DNA of 64,000 nt from Cupriavidus sp. 2SB (GTDB taxonomy: Bacteria; Pseudomonadota; Gammaproteobacteria; Burkholderiales; Burkholderiaceae), in contig NZ_SCMX01000001.1 of assembly GCF_005503625.1 (NCBI RefSeq), forward strand, positions 1 to 64,000, in the 5' to 3' direction. Shown piece after piece: positions 1 to 9,199 of this stretch (the stretch's first letter is position 1; the number at the start of each line of letters is the position of its first letter). Below the pieces are notes generated by a model. It was not told where the DNA came from and made no database searches. It saw only the letters and a list, made by a program, of their open reading frames with translations. The position numbers and the translations under genes are program-made.

Positions 1-273
1 GTGGTGGTCAGTACGGATTGTCCGACCGGTCCGCGCGAGATTCTCGACGATGGCCGCGCCGGCCTGCTCGTCCCGGTAGGCGATGTAGCAGGTCTGGCCG
101 AGGCCATCGACCGTGGCCTGCATGACGAGGCGCTGCGCGCGGCATTGCTGGCGCACGCCGCGCATCACATCGAACAGATGGGCTTTGGTCCGACCGCGCA
201 GGCGTTCAGTGCGCTGGTCGATCGCCTGACGCGGCAGGCTGCTTCGCCTGCTGGTGCAGCAGCCAGAGCTTGA
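1..273 (+). CDS. Glycosyltransferase family 4, C-terminal fragment
   Basis: This is the last 90 codons of a gene that starts before the window. The motif GPREIL followed by GLLVPVGD is typical of the nucleotide-sugar-binding C-terminal lobe of GT-B (family 4) glycosyltransferases, where a conserved Glu contacts the donor. With the adjacent GT2 gene and msbA it probably acts in lipopolysaccharide core or O-chain assembly at the inner membrane; the exact sugar cannot be told. Its 3' end overlaps the convergent GT2 gene by 68 bases. The first base here is not the real start. Confidence 0.8.
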   Translation: MVVSTDCPTGPREILDDGRAGLLVPVGDVAGLAEAIDRGLHDEALRAALLAHAAHHIEQMGFGPTAQAFSALVDRLTRQAASPAGAAARA

Positions 274-988
274 TGTACTTGTAGTAGCTCGCCTGACCGT
301 TCATCAGCGCGACGGCGAGTCCTTGCGGTCCATCCATGAAGCCGCGACGCAGCAGGTAGGTGCGCAGGAAGGCCCAGGCACCATGGCCCCATGCACTGGC
401 GACCGAGGCGGACTTGCCGCGCTGGAATGCCTGGCGGGCGCCGAGGGTCGAATAGTGGTCGATCTTGCCGAGCACCTGCGAGAAGTTGTCGTAGGTGTAG
501 TGCAGCAGCGGGGTTTGCAGATGGCCGATGGGGCCATCGGTCACCACGTTTTCGTGGACGATGTCGTCGGTGAAGCGCGCCTTGCCGACGCGGAACACGC
601 GGGTCAGGCGATCCGGATACCAGCCGCTGTGGCGCATGAACCGGCCGCAGAAGCGCGAGAGGCGCGGCATGTCGTAGGCGTCGGCCTCGTTGGCGTTGAT
701 CGCGGAAAGGATCTCGTCGCGCAGGGCGGGCGTGACGCGCTCGTCGGCGTCGATGGACAGTACCCATTCGGTCTGCACCTTCGACAAGGCCAGGTTTTTT
801 TGCGGTCCGAAGCCGGGCCAGGTAGCCGTTTCATGGACTTCTGCCCCCATGGCGCGCGCGGTTTCCACCGTGCCGTCGGTGCTGCCGGAGTCCACTATAA
901 TCGCGCGGTCGCACCAGGAGACGCTTTCGAGGCACTCCCGGATATTGTGTGCCTCGTTTTTGGTAATCAGTACGACTGAGATTTTCAT
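206..988 (-). CDS. Glycosyltransferase family 2, LPS core type (WaaE/KdtX-like)
   Basis: A 260-residue protein starting [15 protein letters not shown], the classic GT2 N-terminus. DSGSTDGT and the acidic IDADER motif mark nucleotide-sugar and metal binding. The length and the C-terminal [10 protein letters not shown] segment fit the WaaE/KdtX group, which adds a sugar to the lipopolysaccharide inner core on the cytoplasmic side of the inner membrane. I chose the ATG at 988 because the reading frame upstream of it encodes nothing family-like. It converges on the preceding glycosyltransferase with an overlap and is divergent from msbA. The GT2 family is secure; donor and acceptor are inferred only from context. 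Confidence 0.85.
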   Translation of the reverse strand: MKISVVLITKNEAHNIRECLESVSWCDRAIIVDSGSTDGTVETARAMGAEVHETATWPGFGPQKNLALSKVQTEWVLSIDADERVTPALRDEILSAINANEADAYDMPRLSRFCGRFMRHSGWYPDRLTRVFRVGKARFTDDIVHENVVTDGPIGHLQTPLLHYTYDNFSQVLGKIDHYSTLGARQAFQRGKSASVASAWGHGAWAFLRTYLLRRGFMDGPQGLAVALMNGQASYYKYIKLWLLHQQAKQPAASGDRPAH

Positions 989-1078
989 AGAGATGCTTGC
1001 GACGGTAGCCCGCAGTCCGGATTTGCCCGCCATTCTAGCGGCAGACGGCGCGTGCCCCGCTCGGCAAGTGGAGCAAAC

Positions 1079-2848
1079 GTGAACGACAACACAAAACAAA
1101 CGCCTCAGGAAACCGATACCCTCAAGCGCGTATGGTCCTACCTGAAGCCCGAGATGCGCAATTTCGTGCTCGCGATCGTGGCCATGGCCCTGGTCGCGGC
1201 GAGCGAGGGCATTATCCCCAAGGTGGTGAACGACCTGCTCGACAAGGGCTTTGGCGGCGCCTACTCAGGCAAGCTCTGGCACGTTCCCGCGTTGCTGGTG
1301 GGCGTGGCACTGGTGCGCGGCGTGGCGCAGTTCGCGTCGGGGTACCTGCTGTCGATGATTTCGAACAAGGTGCTGCTGAAGATGCGCATGCAGATGTTCG
1401 AGCGCATGCTGCGCGCGCCAGCGCTGTTCTATCACCGCAACACTGCCGCATCGCTGATCAACGCCGTGATCTTCGAAGTCAATCAGGTGATGCAGATCCT
1501 GACAGGCGTGCTGATCACGCTGGTGCGTGACTCGCTGACCGTGCTGGCCCTGCTGATCTACCTGTTCTATACGAACTGGCGCCTGACGCTGGTGGTGGCG
1601 GTGCTGCTGCCGACCATCGGCTTCGTGATGGCGAAGGTGAATCGCCGCTTGCGCCGCCTGAATCGCGAGCACCAGACGCTGACCAATACGGCGGCCTATG
1701 TCGTCGAGGAAGCGGCGGGTGGCTACAAGGTGGTCAAGCTGCACGGCGGCGAAGCCTACGAAACCGCGCGCTTTGCGACGATGGCCGAGCGGCTGCGCGG
1801 CTACTCGATGCGCATGGCCGTGGCGGGCGGGCTGAACCAGCCTGTGACGGCGTTCCTGGCGTCGCTGGCGCTGTCGGTGATCCTGACCATCGCCATGGTG
1901 CAGGCCCAGGCCGACCAGACGACGATTGGCGGTTTCACGGGCTTCGTGATGGCGATGCTGCTGCTGATCTCGCCGCTCAAGCACCTGACCGATTTGAACC
2001 AGCCGCTGCAACGTGGCCTGACGGCCGCCGAGATGATCTTCCGCCTGATCGACGAACCCGTGGAGCCGTTGGTGGGTGGCGCCGCGCTGGAACGCGCGCA
2101 GGGCGATCTGGTGTTCGACAACGTTGGTTTCCGCTATGGCGACGCTGGCCGTGCGGCACTGAACCATGTGAGCTTCCGTGCCGCACCGGGTGAGGTGGTG
2201 GCACTGGTGGGTCCTTCGGGCAGTGGCAAGACCACCCTGGTCAATCTGGTGCCGCGCTTCTTCGATCCGACCGAAGGCCGCATCATGCTCGACGGCAAGC
2301 CGATCGATTCGTTCTCGCTCAACGACCTGCGTCGCCAGATTGCATTCGTGAGCCAGGACGTGGTGCTGTTCAACGATACCGTGGCGGCCAACGTGGCGTA
2401 TGGCGTACATCCGCGTGAAGCCATCGACATGGCGCGCGTAGAGCGCGCGCTGGCAGCGGCCTACCTGACCGACACGGTGAAGGGCCTGCCCGAAGGGCTG
2501 GAAACCAATATCGGTGACAACGGCATGAAGCTGTCGGGCGGCCAGCGCCAGCGTCTGGCGATTGCCCGTGCCATCTACAAGGATGCGCCGATCCTGATTC
2601 TCGACGAAGCCACTTCGGCGCTCGATTCGGAATCGGAACGCCAGGTCCAGGCCGCGCTCGAATCGTTGATGGTGGGCCGCACCACGCTGGTGATTGCACA
2701 CCGCCTGTCGACCATCGAGAACGCCGATCGCATCGTGGTGCTCGAACAGGGCCGCGTGGCAGAGTCCGGCAGCCATGCCGACCTGCTGGCCGCCAATGGC
2801 CTGTACGCCGGCCTGCATCGCATCCAGTTCGCCACTGCCGCGCACTGA
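1079..2848 (+). CDS. msbA: Lipid A export permease/ATP-binding protein MsbA
   Basis: A 589-residue half-transporter that would dimerise and flip lipid A-core across the inner membrane using ATP. Six membrane segments fill about residues 20-310, followed by a nucleotide-binding domain with Walker [10 protein letters not shown], signature LSGGQ, Walker [13 protein letters not shown] and the switch His in VIAHRLST. The start is taken as GTG at 1079, preceded by GGAG at 5 bases spacing; an in-frame GTG at 1052 lacks such a site. The neighbouring glycosyltransferases support the lipid A role over a general drug exporter, though the two are hard to separate by sequence alone. Confidence 0.9.
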   Translation: MNDNTKQTPQETDTLKRVWSYLKPEMRNFVLAIVAMALVAASEGIIPKVVNDLLDKGFGGAYSGKLWHVPALLVGVALVRGVAQFASGYLLSMISNKVLLKMRMQMFERMLRAPALFYHRNTAASLINAVIFEVNQVMQILTGVLITLVRDSLTVLALLIYLFYTNWRLTLVVAVLLPTIGFVMAKVNRRLRRLNREHQTLTNTAAYVVEEAAGGYKVVKLHGGEAYETARFATMAERLRGYSMRMAVAGGLNQPVTAFLASLALSVILTIAMVQAQADQTTIGGFTGFVMAMLLLISPLKHLTDLNQPLQRGLTAAEMIFRLIDEPVEPLVGGAALERAQGDLVFDNVGFRYGDAGRAALNHVSFRAAPGEVVALVGPSGSGKTTLVNLVPRFFDPTEGRIMLDGKPIDSFSLNDLRRQIAFVSQDVVLFNDTVAANVAYGVHPREAIDMARVERALAAAYLTDTVKGLPEGLETNIGDNGMKLSGGQRQRLAIARAIYKDAPILILDEATSALDSESERQVQAALESLMVGRTTLVIAHRLSTIENADRIVVLEQGRVAESGSHADLLAANGLYAGLHRIQFATAAH

Positions 2849-2938
2849 GCAAGCACTATCAGCAAGGATTCACGGCCGTGGCATCGCGCCACGGCCGGGC
2901 ATGTACCAACAGGGGACATATACCCCGAGGAGACAGAC

Positions 2939-3541
2939 ATGACCACGCAGTCCGCCACCACCCCTCCCATCAGCCGCTTCCCCGTTCCAGCAATTGCCGA
3001 CCTGCCCGAAGATTTGCGGCAGCGCGTGCTGGAAGTCCAGGAGAAAGCCGGCTTCGTGCCTAATGTGTTTCTTGCCTTGGCGCATCGTCCCGCCGAGTGC
3101 CGCGCATTCTTCGCCTATCACGACGCGCTGATGCTCAAGGAGACGGGCAACCTGACCAAAGGCGACCGCGAGATGATCGTGGTGGCAACGTCAGGTGTGA
3201 ACCAGTGCCTGTATTGCGTGGTGGCGCACGGCGCGATCCTGCGCATCTACGAGAAGAAACCGCTGGTGGCCGATCAGGTAGCGGTCAACTATCGCAAGGC
3301 AGACATCGCGCCACGCCAGCGCGCGATGCTCGATTTCGCGATGAAGGTGTGCGAGGCGTCGCACACGGTAGGCGACGCCGATTTCGAGGCGCTGCGCGCG
3401 CATGGATTCGACGAGGAAGACGCCTGGGATATTGCCGCGATCACGGCGTTTTTCGGATTGTCGAATCGCATGGCGAATACGATCAGTATGCGGCCGAATG
3501 ACGAGTTTTATTTGATGGGGCGGGTGGCTAGAGCCAAGTAG
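2939..3541 (+). CDS. AhpD/carboxymuconolactone-decarboxylase-like peroxidase-related protein
   Basis: A 200-residue protein of the peroxidase-related AhpD-like family. The redox motif CLYCVVAHG (CxxC followed by His three residues later) matches the alkylhydroperoxidase fold, in which the two cysteines and the His form the peroxide-reducing site. GGAGAC lies just upstream of the ATG. Likely a cytoplasmic thiol peroxidase or related antioxidant protein; the physiological substrate is unknown. It stands alone, 90 bases after msbA, with a dispersed hairpin element just after its stop. Confidence 0.8.
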   Translation: MTTQSATTPPISRFPVPAIADLPEDLRQRVLEVQEKAGFVPNVFLALAHRPAECRAFFAYHDALMLKETGNLTKGDREMIVVATSGVNQCLYCVVAHGAILRIYEKKPLVADQVAVNYRKADIAPRQRAMLDFAMKVCEASHTVGDADFEALRAHGFDEEDAWDIAAITAFFGLSNRMANTISMRPNDEFYLMGRVARAK

Positions 3542-3558
3542 ATCTTCCGCTCGGTTTT

Positions 3559-3684
3559 CTCCCCTCTCCCGCCTGCGGGAGAGGGGCTGGGGGTGAGGGT
3601 CAGCGCATCAAGCCCTAACCGCGCAACCGTGTATCGACGGCCTGCCCTCACCCCTGACCCCTCTCCCACTACATGGGAGAGGGG
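3559..3684. repeat. Dispersed paired-hairpin intergenic element, copy 1
   Basis: Two GC-rich hairpins, each built on CCCCTCTCCC/GGGAGAGGGG arms, flank about 60 variable bases; the inner ends read GGGTGAGGG and CCCTCACCC, so the whole element can also fold as one long palindrome. It fills the gap between two convergent genes. Three relatives occur at 13888, 19687 and 42282. Likely a REP/BIME-like element acting as terminator or mRNA 3' stabiliser. Confidence 0.8.
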
Positions 3685-3708
3685 AACCGGTCCGTGGCGG
3701 ATCACTGT

Positions 3709-4233
3709 TCAGCGCACCTGCGCACAAGCTCCGCTCTTCGGATCGAACAGCACCGGCCACGCCTGCTCATAAATTCCCGGTGTGCAGTACTTCTCGCACT
3801 TGGCGTGCGCCAGCGTGATGCGGCGCGGATCTTGCCAGACCATGAGCTTGCAGCCGCCGCCATCTACCGCATGCAGTTCGATGTGTGGTGTCTGCTGTAC
3901 CTGTTTGAACTGGGCGAGGTCGAACTGGCATGAGCCTTTGCGCGAGACCCAAAGTTTCCAGGTCAACGTCTGTACGGCGTTGCGCGAGACACGCACCACG
4001 GCGTCTTCGCGAAAGCCGTCTTCCTCGGTGCGCTTGCACGCGCCCGCCATGTTGATCTCGCGTGCGGCGATGGGCGTGGCGCGGGCCTGCGGTGCGGGCG
4101 GGTAGGTCTTGTCGGCATTGACCGTCGGACCGGCCAGTGGCGGGGATCGATCCACGCGCTCCTGTAGCGGCGCGCATCCGACGCATAAAAAAAGAGCCAG
4201 CAGGGCTGGCTTTGCGATCGTGGTTGACTTCAT
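3709..4233 (-). CDS. Putative lipoprotein of unknown function
   Basis: A 174-residue protein with a short signal peptide ending in the lipobox LCVGC, so the mature protein would start at Cys20 and be lipid-anchored in the envelope. The mature part has six further cysteines, probably disulphide-bonded in the periplasm. I recognise no domain. It converges on the AhpD-like gene and is followed by a hairpin element. Real gene: codon use matches its neighbours and the signal peptide is clear. Function unknown. Confidence 0.7.
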   Translation of the reverse strand: MKSTTIAKPALLALFLCVGCAPLQERVDRSPPLAGPTVNADKTYPPAPQARATPIAAREINMAGACKRTEEDGFREDAVVRVSRNAVQTLTWKLWVSRKGSCQFDLAQFKQVQQTPHIELHAVDGGGCKLMVWQDPRRITLAHAKCEKYCTPGIYEQAWPVLFDPKSGACAQVR

Positions 4234-4367
4234 GTGCGACCCCTCGTGCGTCCGTCACCTTTCACCTTCAATGTAGGGGATGGGGGCACAAAGGCCAGCC
4301 GGAAGTGTTCGGTACTAGCCCTATTGGGCGAACCGCCGGGCCACCGTCTATAGTCAATGGATATTCC

Positions 4368-4396
4368 GCGCGCCCAACTCGGGCGCGCTTTTTTTT
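4368..4396 (+). terminator. Rho-independent terminator facing right, no obvious parent gene
   Basis: Stem GCGCGCCC/GGGCGCGC with a 5-base loop followed by eight T on the plus strand. Both flanking genes are on the minus strand, so the T-run is in the wrong direction for phnM. A weak -10-like TATAGT lies at 4349-4354. It may end a small transcript or block antisense transcription into the phn operon. Confidence 0.6.
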
Positions 4397-4398
4397 CG

Positions 4399-5601
4399 TC
4401 AAACGCTCGTTTCAACCATCTCGCGCTCGCGCGGCGCGGCGTGCTGCACGGCCGGATAGCCGGCGGCGAACACCAGCCGGCCCGCCGACCACGTGTGCGT
4501 GACCAGTGGCTGGCCAGCTACGCTGGCCACGGCGATCACATCGGCGCGCTTGCCGACGGCCAGGCGACCGCGATCGTGCAGCAGGCAGGCGTCGGCCGGA
4601 TTGGCGCTGACCAATGCCAGTGCCTCGTTGAGCGGCAGCTCTGCCTGCTGCGCGGCGGCGAAGGCGGCGGCGATCAGCGTCGAGGGCTGGTAGTCCGAAC
4701 AGAGGATGTCGCCCACGCCTGCCAGGATGGCGTCGATGGCCCGCATCGATCCGCTCTGGCTCTTGCCGCGCAGCACATTGGGCGCGCCAAGGATCGTCGG
4801 CAGCGCATGGCTTGATGCCGCCTGCGCCGTCTCCACGTTGATCGGGAATTCGCTCATGCGCACGCCAAGCGCCTGCATGGCAGCAATGCGCTGGGGCGAA
4901 TCGTCGTCGTGGCTCGCAGTGGGAATGCCCAGTGCATGGGCTTTCGCTACCAGCTGGTTCACGCGCTCGGTGGCGCCATCCATATCGGCAAACTTCTTCG
5001 CGGCGGCCTCGGCGGCGGCCTCGCGGCTCATGCCGTGGTTGCCCATCATGTACGTGAGGTAGGCGTCGAGTGTCTTGAACTGACCCTGGCCCGGCGAGTG
5101 GTCCATGACCGACAGCAGGTCCACCACCCCTTCTGACATCAGCATTTCCAGCGCGGGCACGGCGGATGCGTCGCTCACTTCATAGCGGCAGTGGATGCGG
5201 TTATCGACAAGGCTGTGGCTGCGATAGGCGGCCACAGCGCGTACCAGCGTGGCCGCGGTCTCGTTGTTGCGCACGCCGAACGCATTGCTGGCGAACGACA
5301 GCGCGTGATACGGCGTGGTGATGCCGGCTGCGGCGTTGCGGCGATCGACCTGCGCCACGGCGAAATCGAGGGGGAATAGCACGCTGGCGCGCGGCTCGGC
5401 TTCCTTTTCGATGGCGTCGCAATGCACGTCGATCAGGCCGGGCATCACGGTATGGCCGCGCAGGTCGACGATCTGCGCGTGAGCCGGTGCCGAAGCCGGT
5501 TCGATGGCGGTGATCTGGCCGTCTGTGATCACCATCGCGCTGTTGTGCAGCACGCGGTCAGGCAGCACCAGCGTGGCGTGCGTGAGGTAGGTAGCAGTCA
5601 T
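4399..5601 (-). CDS. phnM: Alpha-D-ribose 1-methylphosphonate 5-triphosphate diphosphatase PhnM
   Basis: A 400-residue amidohydrolase-superfamily enzyme that removes pyrophosphate from ribose 1-methylphosphonate 5-triphosphate, giving the substrate of PhnJ. Visible family marks are the metal-binding LPGLIDVHCDAIEKE-type HxD strand, LLSVMDHSPGQGQF (near identical to the E. coli segment), ASHDDD, GAPNVLRGKS and the late Asp in CSDY. ATG at 5601 is the first Met with family-like sequence after it. Last gene of the leftward phnGHIJKLM operon, 31 bases after phnL. A divergent paralog sits at 11344. Confidence 0.93.
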   Translation of the reverse strand: MTATYLTHATLVLPDRVLHNSAMVITDGQITAIEPASAPAHAQIVDLRGHTVMPGLIDVHCDAIEKEAEPRASVLFPLDFAVAQVDRRNAAAGITTPYHALSFASNAFGVRNNETAATLVRAVAAYRSHSLVDNRIHCRYEVSDASAVPALEMLMSEGVVDLLSVMDHSPGQGQFKTLDAYLTYMMGNHGMSREAAAEAAAKKFADMDGATERVNQLVAKAHALGIPTASHDDDSPQRIAAMQALGVRMSEFPINVETAQAASSHALPTILGAPNVLRGKSQSGSMRAIDAILAGVGDILCSDYQPSTLIAAAFAAAQQAELPLNEALALVSANPADACLLHDRGRLAVGKRADVIAVASVAGQPLVTHTWSAGRLVFAAGYPAVQHAAPREREMVETSV

Positions 5602-5632
5602 GTCCGGTTCCGGTTCAGAGCGTCGGGCAGGT

Positions 5633-6361
5633 TCAGGCGTTGGCGGCCACCACGGGCTGCAGCGGCAGCGCGCGGGTGGCGACGGCATCGCGTACGGCTT
5701 CGTCATGGAAGATGCCGATCAGCGCGCGGCCCTCGGCCAGCACTTCGCGAATCAGTTCGATCACCACGGCGCGGTTATCGGCGTCGAGCGATGCGGTGGG
5801 TTCATCGAGCAGCAGGATCGGATGTCCGCCGATCAGACCGCGCGCGATGTTCACGCGTTGCTGTTCGCCGCCCGAGAACGTGGCGGGTGGCAGATCCCAC
5901 AAACGGCGAGGCAGGTTCAGGCGCTCGAGCAGCACGGCAGCGCGGGCGCGGGCGTCTTCCAGACTGGTGCCACGCTGCTGCAGCGGATCGGCCACCACGT
6001 CGAGCGCCGAGACGCGCGGGATGGCGCGCAGGAACTGCGAGACGTAGCTGATCACATCGCGGCGCAGCTTCAGCACGCGTTGTTCGGGCGCCTGCGTCAG
6101 CTCTACCCACGGCTCGCCAGCTTCGGTCGTGTCGCGCAGACGGATGGTGCCTTCCGTGGCGAGGTAGTTGCCATAGAGACAGCGCAGCAGCGTGCTCTTG
6201 CCCGTGCCGGATCGACCCGAGAGCACGACGCATTCGCCACGCGACGCATCGAAATCGATGGCCTGCAACACTGGCAGGCGAATGCCACCCTGGTTGTGCA
6301 GCGTGAACATCTTGCCGAGGCCGCGTACCTCGATGAGCTTGGCGGAATCGTTCTGCATCAT
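5633..6361 (-). CDS. phnL: Phosphonate C-P lyase system ATP-binding protein PhnL
   Basis: A 242-residue ABC-type ATPase, one of the two NTPases that dock on the PhnGHIJ core rather than on a membrane channel. Walker A GRSGTGKST, signature FSGGEQQR and Walker B ILLLDEPTASLD are intact. Two adjacent ATGs at 6361 and 6358 are possible starts. The stop of phnK lies two bases upstream, so translation is coupled. Family assignment comes from the order phnK-phnL-phnM and the near-standard PhnL length. Confidence 0.92.
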   Translation of the reverse strand: MMQNDSAKLIEVRGLGKMFTLHNQGGIRLPVLQAIDFDASRGECVVLSGRSGTGKSTLLRCLYGNYLATEGTIRLRDTTEAGEPWVELTQAPEQRVLKLRRDVISYVSQFLRAIPRVSALDVVADPLQQRGTSLEDARARAAVLLERLNLPRRLWDLPPATFSGGEQQRVNIARGLIGGHPILLLDEPTASLDADNRAVVIELIREVLAEGRALIGIFHDEAVRDAVATRALPLQPVVAANA

Positions 6362-6363
6362 GT

Positions 6364-7140
6364 TCAGCCCTGAAGAATGGAGGAGACCAGCAACTGCGTG
6401 TACGGGTGCTGCGGGTCGTCGAGAATCTGGTCGGTCAGGCCCTGTTCCACCACGCGCCCGCCCTGCATCACCAGCGTGCGGTGCGCCAGCAGGCGCGCCA
6501 CGGCGAGATCGTGCGTGACGAGAATGGCGGCGAGACCAAGGTCGTTGACGAGGCGGCGCATCAGATCGAGCAGGCGCGCCTGCACGGAGACATCGAGCGA
6601 TGCCGTGGGCTCGTCCATGAACACCAGGCGCGGATGCGTGACGAGGTTGCGCGCGATCTGCAGCCGTTGCTGCATGCCGCCCGAGAACGTGCTCGGCACA
6701 TCGTCGAGTCGCGCGAGGTCGATCTCCATTTTTTCGAGCCACGCACCGGCGATTTCACGCAGATCACCGTAGTGTCGATTGCCCACGGCCATCAGGCGTT
6801 CGGCGATGTTGGCACCGGCGCTGACCTGCATGCGCAGGCCGTCGCGGGCATGCTGACGCACGAAGCCCCAGTCGGTACGTGCGAGCAGACGCATGCGTGC
6901 GCTGGAGAGTGCGGCGAGATCGGTCAGGCCGGTCTCGCGCATGTCATAGCTGACGCTGCCGCGTTGGGCGCGTACCTGCATCGACAGCGCTTGCAGCAGC
7001 GTGCTCTTGCCCGAGCCGGATTCACCGACCACGCAAAGCACTTCGCCGGGATAGAGATCGAAATTGACGTCGTGGCAGCCGTGCACGCCATCCCAGGTGT
7101 GCGTGAGGTTGCGGACGGAGAGCAGGGGCGTGGGGTTCAT
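6364..7140 (-). CDS. phnK: Phosphonate C-P lyase system ATP-binding protein PhnK
   Basis: A 258-residue ABC ATPase that binds the PhnJ subunit of the C-P lyase core complex. Walker A GESGSGKST, signature FSGGMQQRL and Walker B LVFMDEPTASLD are all present. The ATG at 7140 overlaps the phnJ stop as ATGA, showing coupled translation. The frame is open well upstream into phnJ, but that part is out-of-frame shadow and not PhnK. Confidence 0.92.
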   Translation of the reverse strand: MNPTPLLSVRNLTHTWDGVHGCHDVNFDLYPGEVLCVVGESGSGKSTLLQALSMQVRAQRGSVSYDMRETGLTDLAALSSARMRLLARTDWGFVRQHARDGLRMQVSAGANIAERLMAVGNRHYGDLREIAGAWLEKMEIDLARLDDVPSTFSGGMQQRLQIARNLVTHPRLVFMDEPTASLDVSVQARLLDLMRRLVNDLGLAAILVTHDLAVARLLAHRTLVMQGGRVVEQGLTDQILDDPQHPYTQLLVSSILQG

Positions 7141-8042
7141 TGTGCGGCTCCTGCCTGATCCAGCGCCTGTGTAGCTTGCCGGTTGGCGCAGTACTCGGTG
7201 TCCGAGCACACGAACATGCGTGTACCAGCATCGTCGGTGATGATTTCGTCGAGGTAGCTGTCGGTGGCGCCGCATTGCGCGCAGCAGCTTGCCCACTTCT
7301 CGACCGTGAACGGATGATCGACAAAATCGAGGCTCTTGACCGAGGTGTACGGCGGCACGGCATAGACACGCTTCTCGCGGCCAGCGCCGAACAGCATCAG
7401 CGCGGGGCTGCGGTCGAGCTTGGGATTGTCGAACTTCGGGATCGGCGACGGACGCATCATGTAGCGCTGGTTCACGATCACCGGATAGTCGTACGTGGTG
7501 GCGATGTGGCCGTGGTGCGCGATGTCCTCGTACAGCTTCACATGCATCGATCCGTACTCGGCCAGCGCATGCATCGTGCGCGTCTCGGTCTCGCTCGGCT
7601 CCAGCCAGCGCAGCGGTTCGGGGATCGGTACCTGATAGACCATGGTCTGCCCAGCGCCCAGCTTTGTCTCCGGAATGCGGTGACGCGTCTGGATGATCGT
7701 CGCTTCGACGGTGCGCTCGGTGGTTTGCACACCGGTCACGCGGCCGAAGAAGCGGCGGATGTTGATCGCGTTCGTGGTGTCGTCCGATCCCTGGTCGATG
7801 ACCTTGAGCACATCCTGTCGACCGATGATTGCAGCGGTGACCTGAATGCCGCCCGTGCCCCATCCATAGGGCAGAGGCATTTCGCGGCTGCCGAATGGCA
7901 CCTGATAGCCGGGAATCGCCACGGCCTTCAGCAATGCGCGGCGCAGCATGCGCTTGGTGGATTCGTCGAGGTAGCCGAAGTTGTAGTGGTCGTCGCGCGC
8001 AACGCCCTGCGGCGGATTGTGGATCTGGGTGGCGGTGCTCAT
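7137..8042 (-). CDS. phnJ: Carbon-phosphorus lyase radical-SAM subunit PhnJ
   Basis: A 301-residue catalytic subunit that cleaves the C-P bond of ribose 1-methylphosphonate 5-phosphate, releasing methane and a 1,2-cyclic phosphate. The iron-sulphur ligands Cys254, Cys257 and Cys279 and the thiyl-radical Cys285 keep the spacing of E. coli C241/C244/C266/C272. Gly45, in IPGYQVPFG, matches the radical glycine Gly32. Overlaps phnI and phnK by four bases each (ATGA). All key residues are present, so it should be active. Confidence 0.96.
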   Translation of the reverse strand: MSTATQIHNPPQGVARDDHYNFGYLDESTKRMLRRALLKAVAIPGYQVPFGSREMPLPYGWGTGGIQVTAAIIGRQDVLKVIDQGSDDTTNAINIRRFFGRVTGVQTTERTVEATIIQTRHRIPETKLGAGQTMVYQVPIPEPLRWLEPSETETRTMHALAEYGSMHVKLYEDIAHHGHIATTYDYPVIVNQRYMMRPSPIPKFDNPKLDRSPALMLFGAGREKRVYAVPPYTSVKSLDFVDHPFTVEKWASCCAQCGATDSYLDEIITDDAGTRMFVCSDTEYCANRQATQALDQAGAAQ

Positions 8043-9196
8043 GCCAGGGATTCCTCTTGCGATTGCGATGCCGGTTGCGATTGCGGCGGCTGTTGCTGAT
8101 CGGATGCAATGCCCGATGTGGACGATGCCGCTTCCTGCTCGGCGCGCAGGCGGCGCAGCAGCTCCAGATTGGCCTGGAAGTCCACGTAGTGGGGCAGCTT
8201 CAAATGCTGCACAAAGCCCGAGGCTTCCACGTTGTCGCTGTGGTACAACATGAACTCCACATCGTTGGCCGGATTGTCGGCGGCCTCGCCCAGTTCGGCG
8301 GCGCGCATCGCGCGGTCTGCCAGTGCCATCGACATGGCCTTGCGTTCGTTGTAGCCGAACACGAGTCCGTAACCGCGCGTGAGACGCGGCGATTCATCGG
8401 CGTTGCCATCGAACTGGCTGATCATCTGGCACTCGGTGACTTCCACTTCGCCGATGGTCACGGCGAAGCCAAGTTCCTCGATGAACATTTCCACTTCGGT
8501 GCTGCCGTAGCGGATTTCCGCTGCAAACGGGTGCGAGTTGCCGTAGCCGCGCTGCGTGGAGTAACCCATCGACAGCAGGAAGCCTTCGTCGGCGCGCGCC
8601 AGGTTTTGCAGGCGCGCGGGACGTTCGGCGGGGAACGTCAGCGGTTCGCGCGTGAGGTCCGGCGGTGTGGGATCTCCAGCAGGAATCGTGTCGGCTTCGA
8701 CAAACGATTCGGCTTCGAGCAGTCCCGTCACGCGCGGCATGTTCGGGGAGAGCGGTTCGGGCGACGGCGGCAGCGGCGCGGGATCGCGGCCCGCTTCGAG
8801 CGAGAAGTCAAGCAGGCGCTGCGTGTAGTCGTACGTGGGTCCAAGCACCTGCCCACCGGGGACGTCCTTGAACGTGGACGAGATGCGGCGCTGCAGCTTC
8901 ATCTTGCCGGTATCGAGCGGTGCGGTGTAGCCGAAGCGCGCAAGCGTGGTGCGGTAGGCGCGCAGCAGGAAGATCGCTTCGATCTGATCGCCGGCTGCCT
9001 GTTTGATGGCGAGCGCCGCGAGGTGCGGGTCGTAGAGCGAGCCTTCGGCCATCACACGCGATACGGCCAGCGGCATTTGCTCGCGAATCTGCGCGAGCGT
9101 GAGCTCGGGCACCGACGTGTCGCCACGACGGTATGTGTCGAGCATCTGGTAGGAGTTCAGGATGGCGCGTTCACCACCCTTGACGGCTACGTACAT
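8039..9196 (-). CDS. phnI: C-P lyase core subunit PhnI (nucleosidase)
   Basis: A 385-residue subunit of the PhnGHIJ core, starting MYVAVKGGERAILNSY as is typical. With PhnG and PhnH it exchanges the adenine of ATP for the phosphonate to make ribose 1-methylphosphonate 5-triphosphate. The PhnI motif region around GYGNSHPFAAEIR and the C-terminal HVDF-like LPHYVDFQANL segment are recognisable. The C-terminal 30 residues are Gln/Ser-rich and probably disordered. Follows phnH by 3 bases and overlaps phnJ by 4. Confidence 0.94.
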   Translation of the reverse strand: MYVAVKGGERAILNSYQMLDTYRRGDTSVPELTLAQIREQMPLAVSRVMAEGSLYDPHLAALAIKQAAGDQIEAIFLLRAYRTTLARFGYTAPLDTGKMKLQRRISSTFKDVPGGQVLGPTYDYTQRLLDFSLEAGRDPAPLPPSPEPLSPNMPRVTGLLEAESFVEADTIPAGDPTPPDLTREPLTFPAERPARLQNLARADEGFLLSMGYSTQRGYGNSHPFAAEIRYGSTEVEMFIEELGFAVTIGEVEVTECQMISQFDGNADESPRLTRGYGLVFGYNERKAMSMALADRAMRAAELGEAADNPANDVEFMLYHSDNVEASGFVQHLKLPHYVDFQANLELLRRLRAEQEAASSTSGIASDQQQPPQSQPASQSQEESLA

Positions 9197-9199
9197 GTC

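Noticed and set aside
1265..2845. A 526-residue minus-strand open frame
   Set aside because: Antisense to msbA; low-complexity His/Gln/Arg composition.
7141..8109. N-terminal extension of PhnK over phnJ
   Set aside because: The frame is open but encodes Arg/His-rich shadow sequence; the ATG at 7140 with ATGA overlap is the real start.
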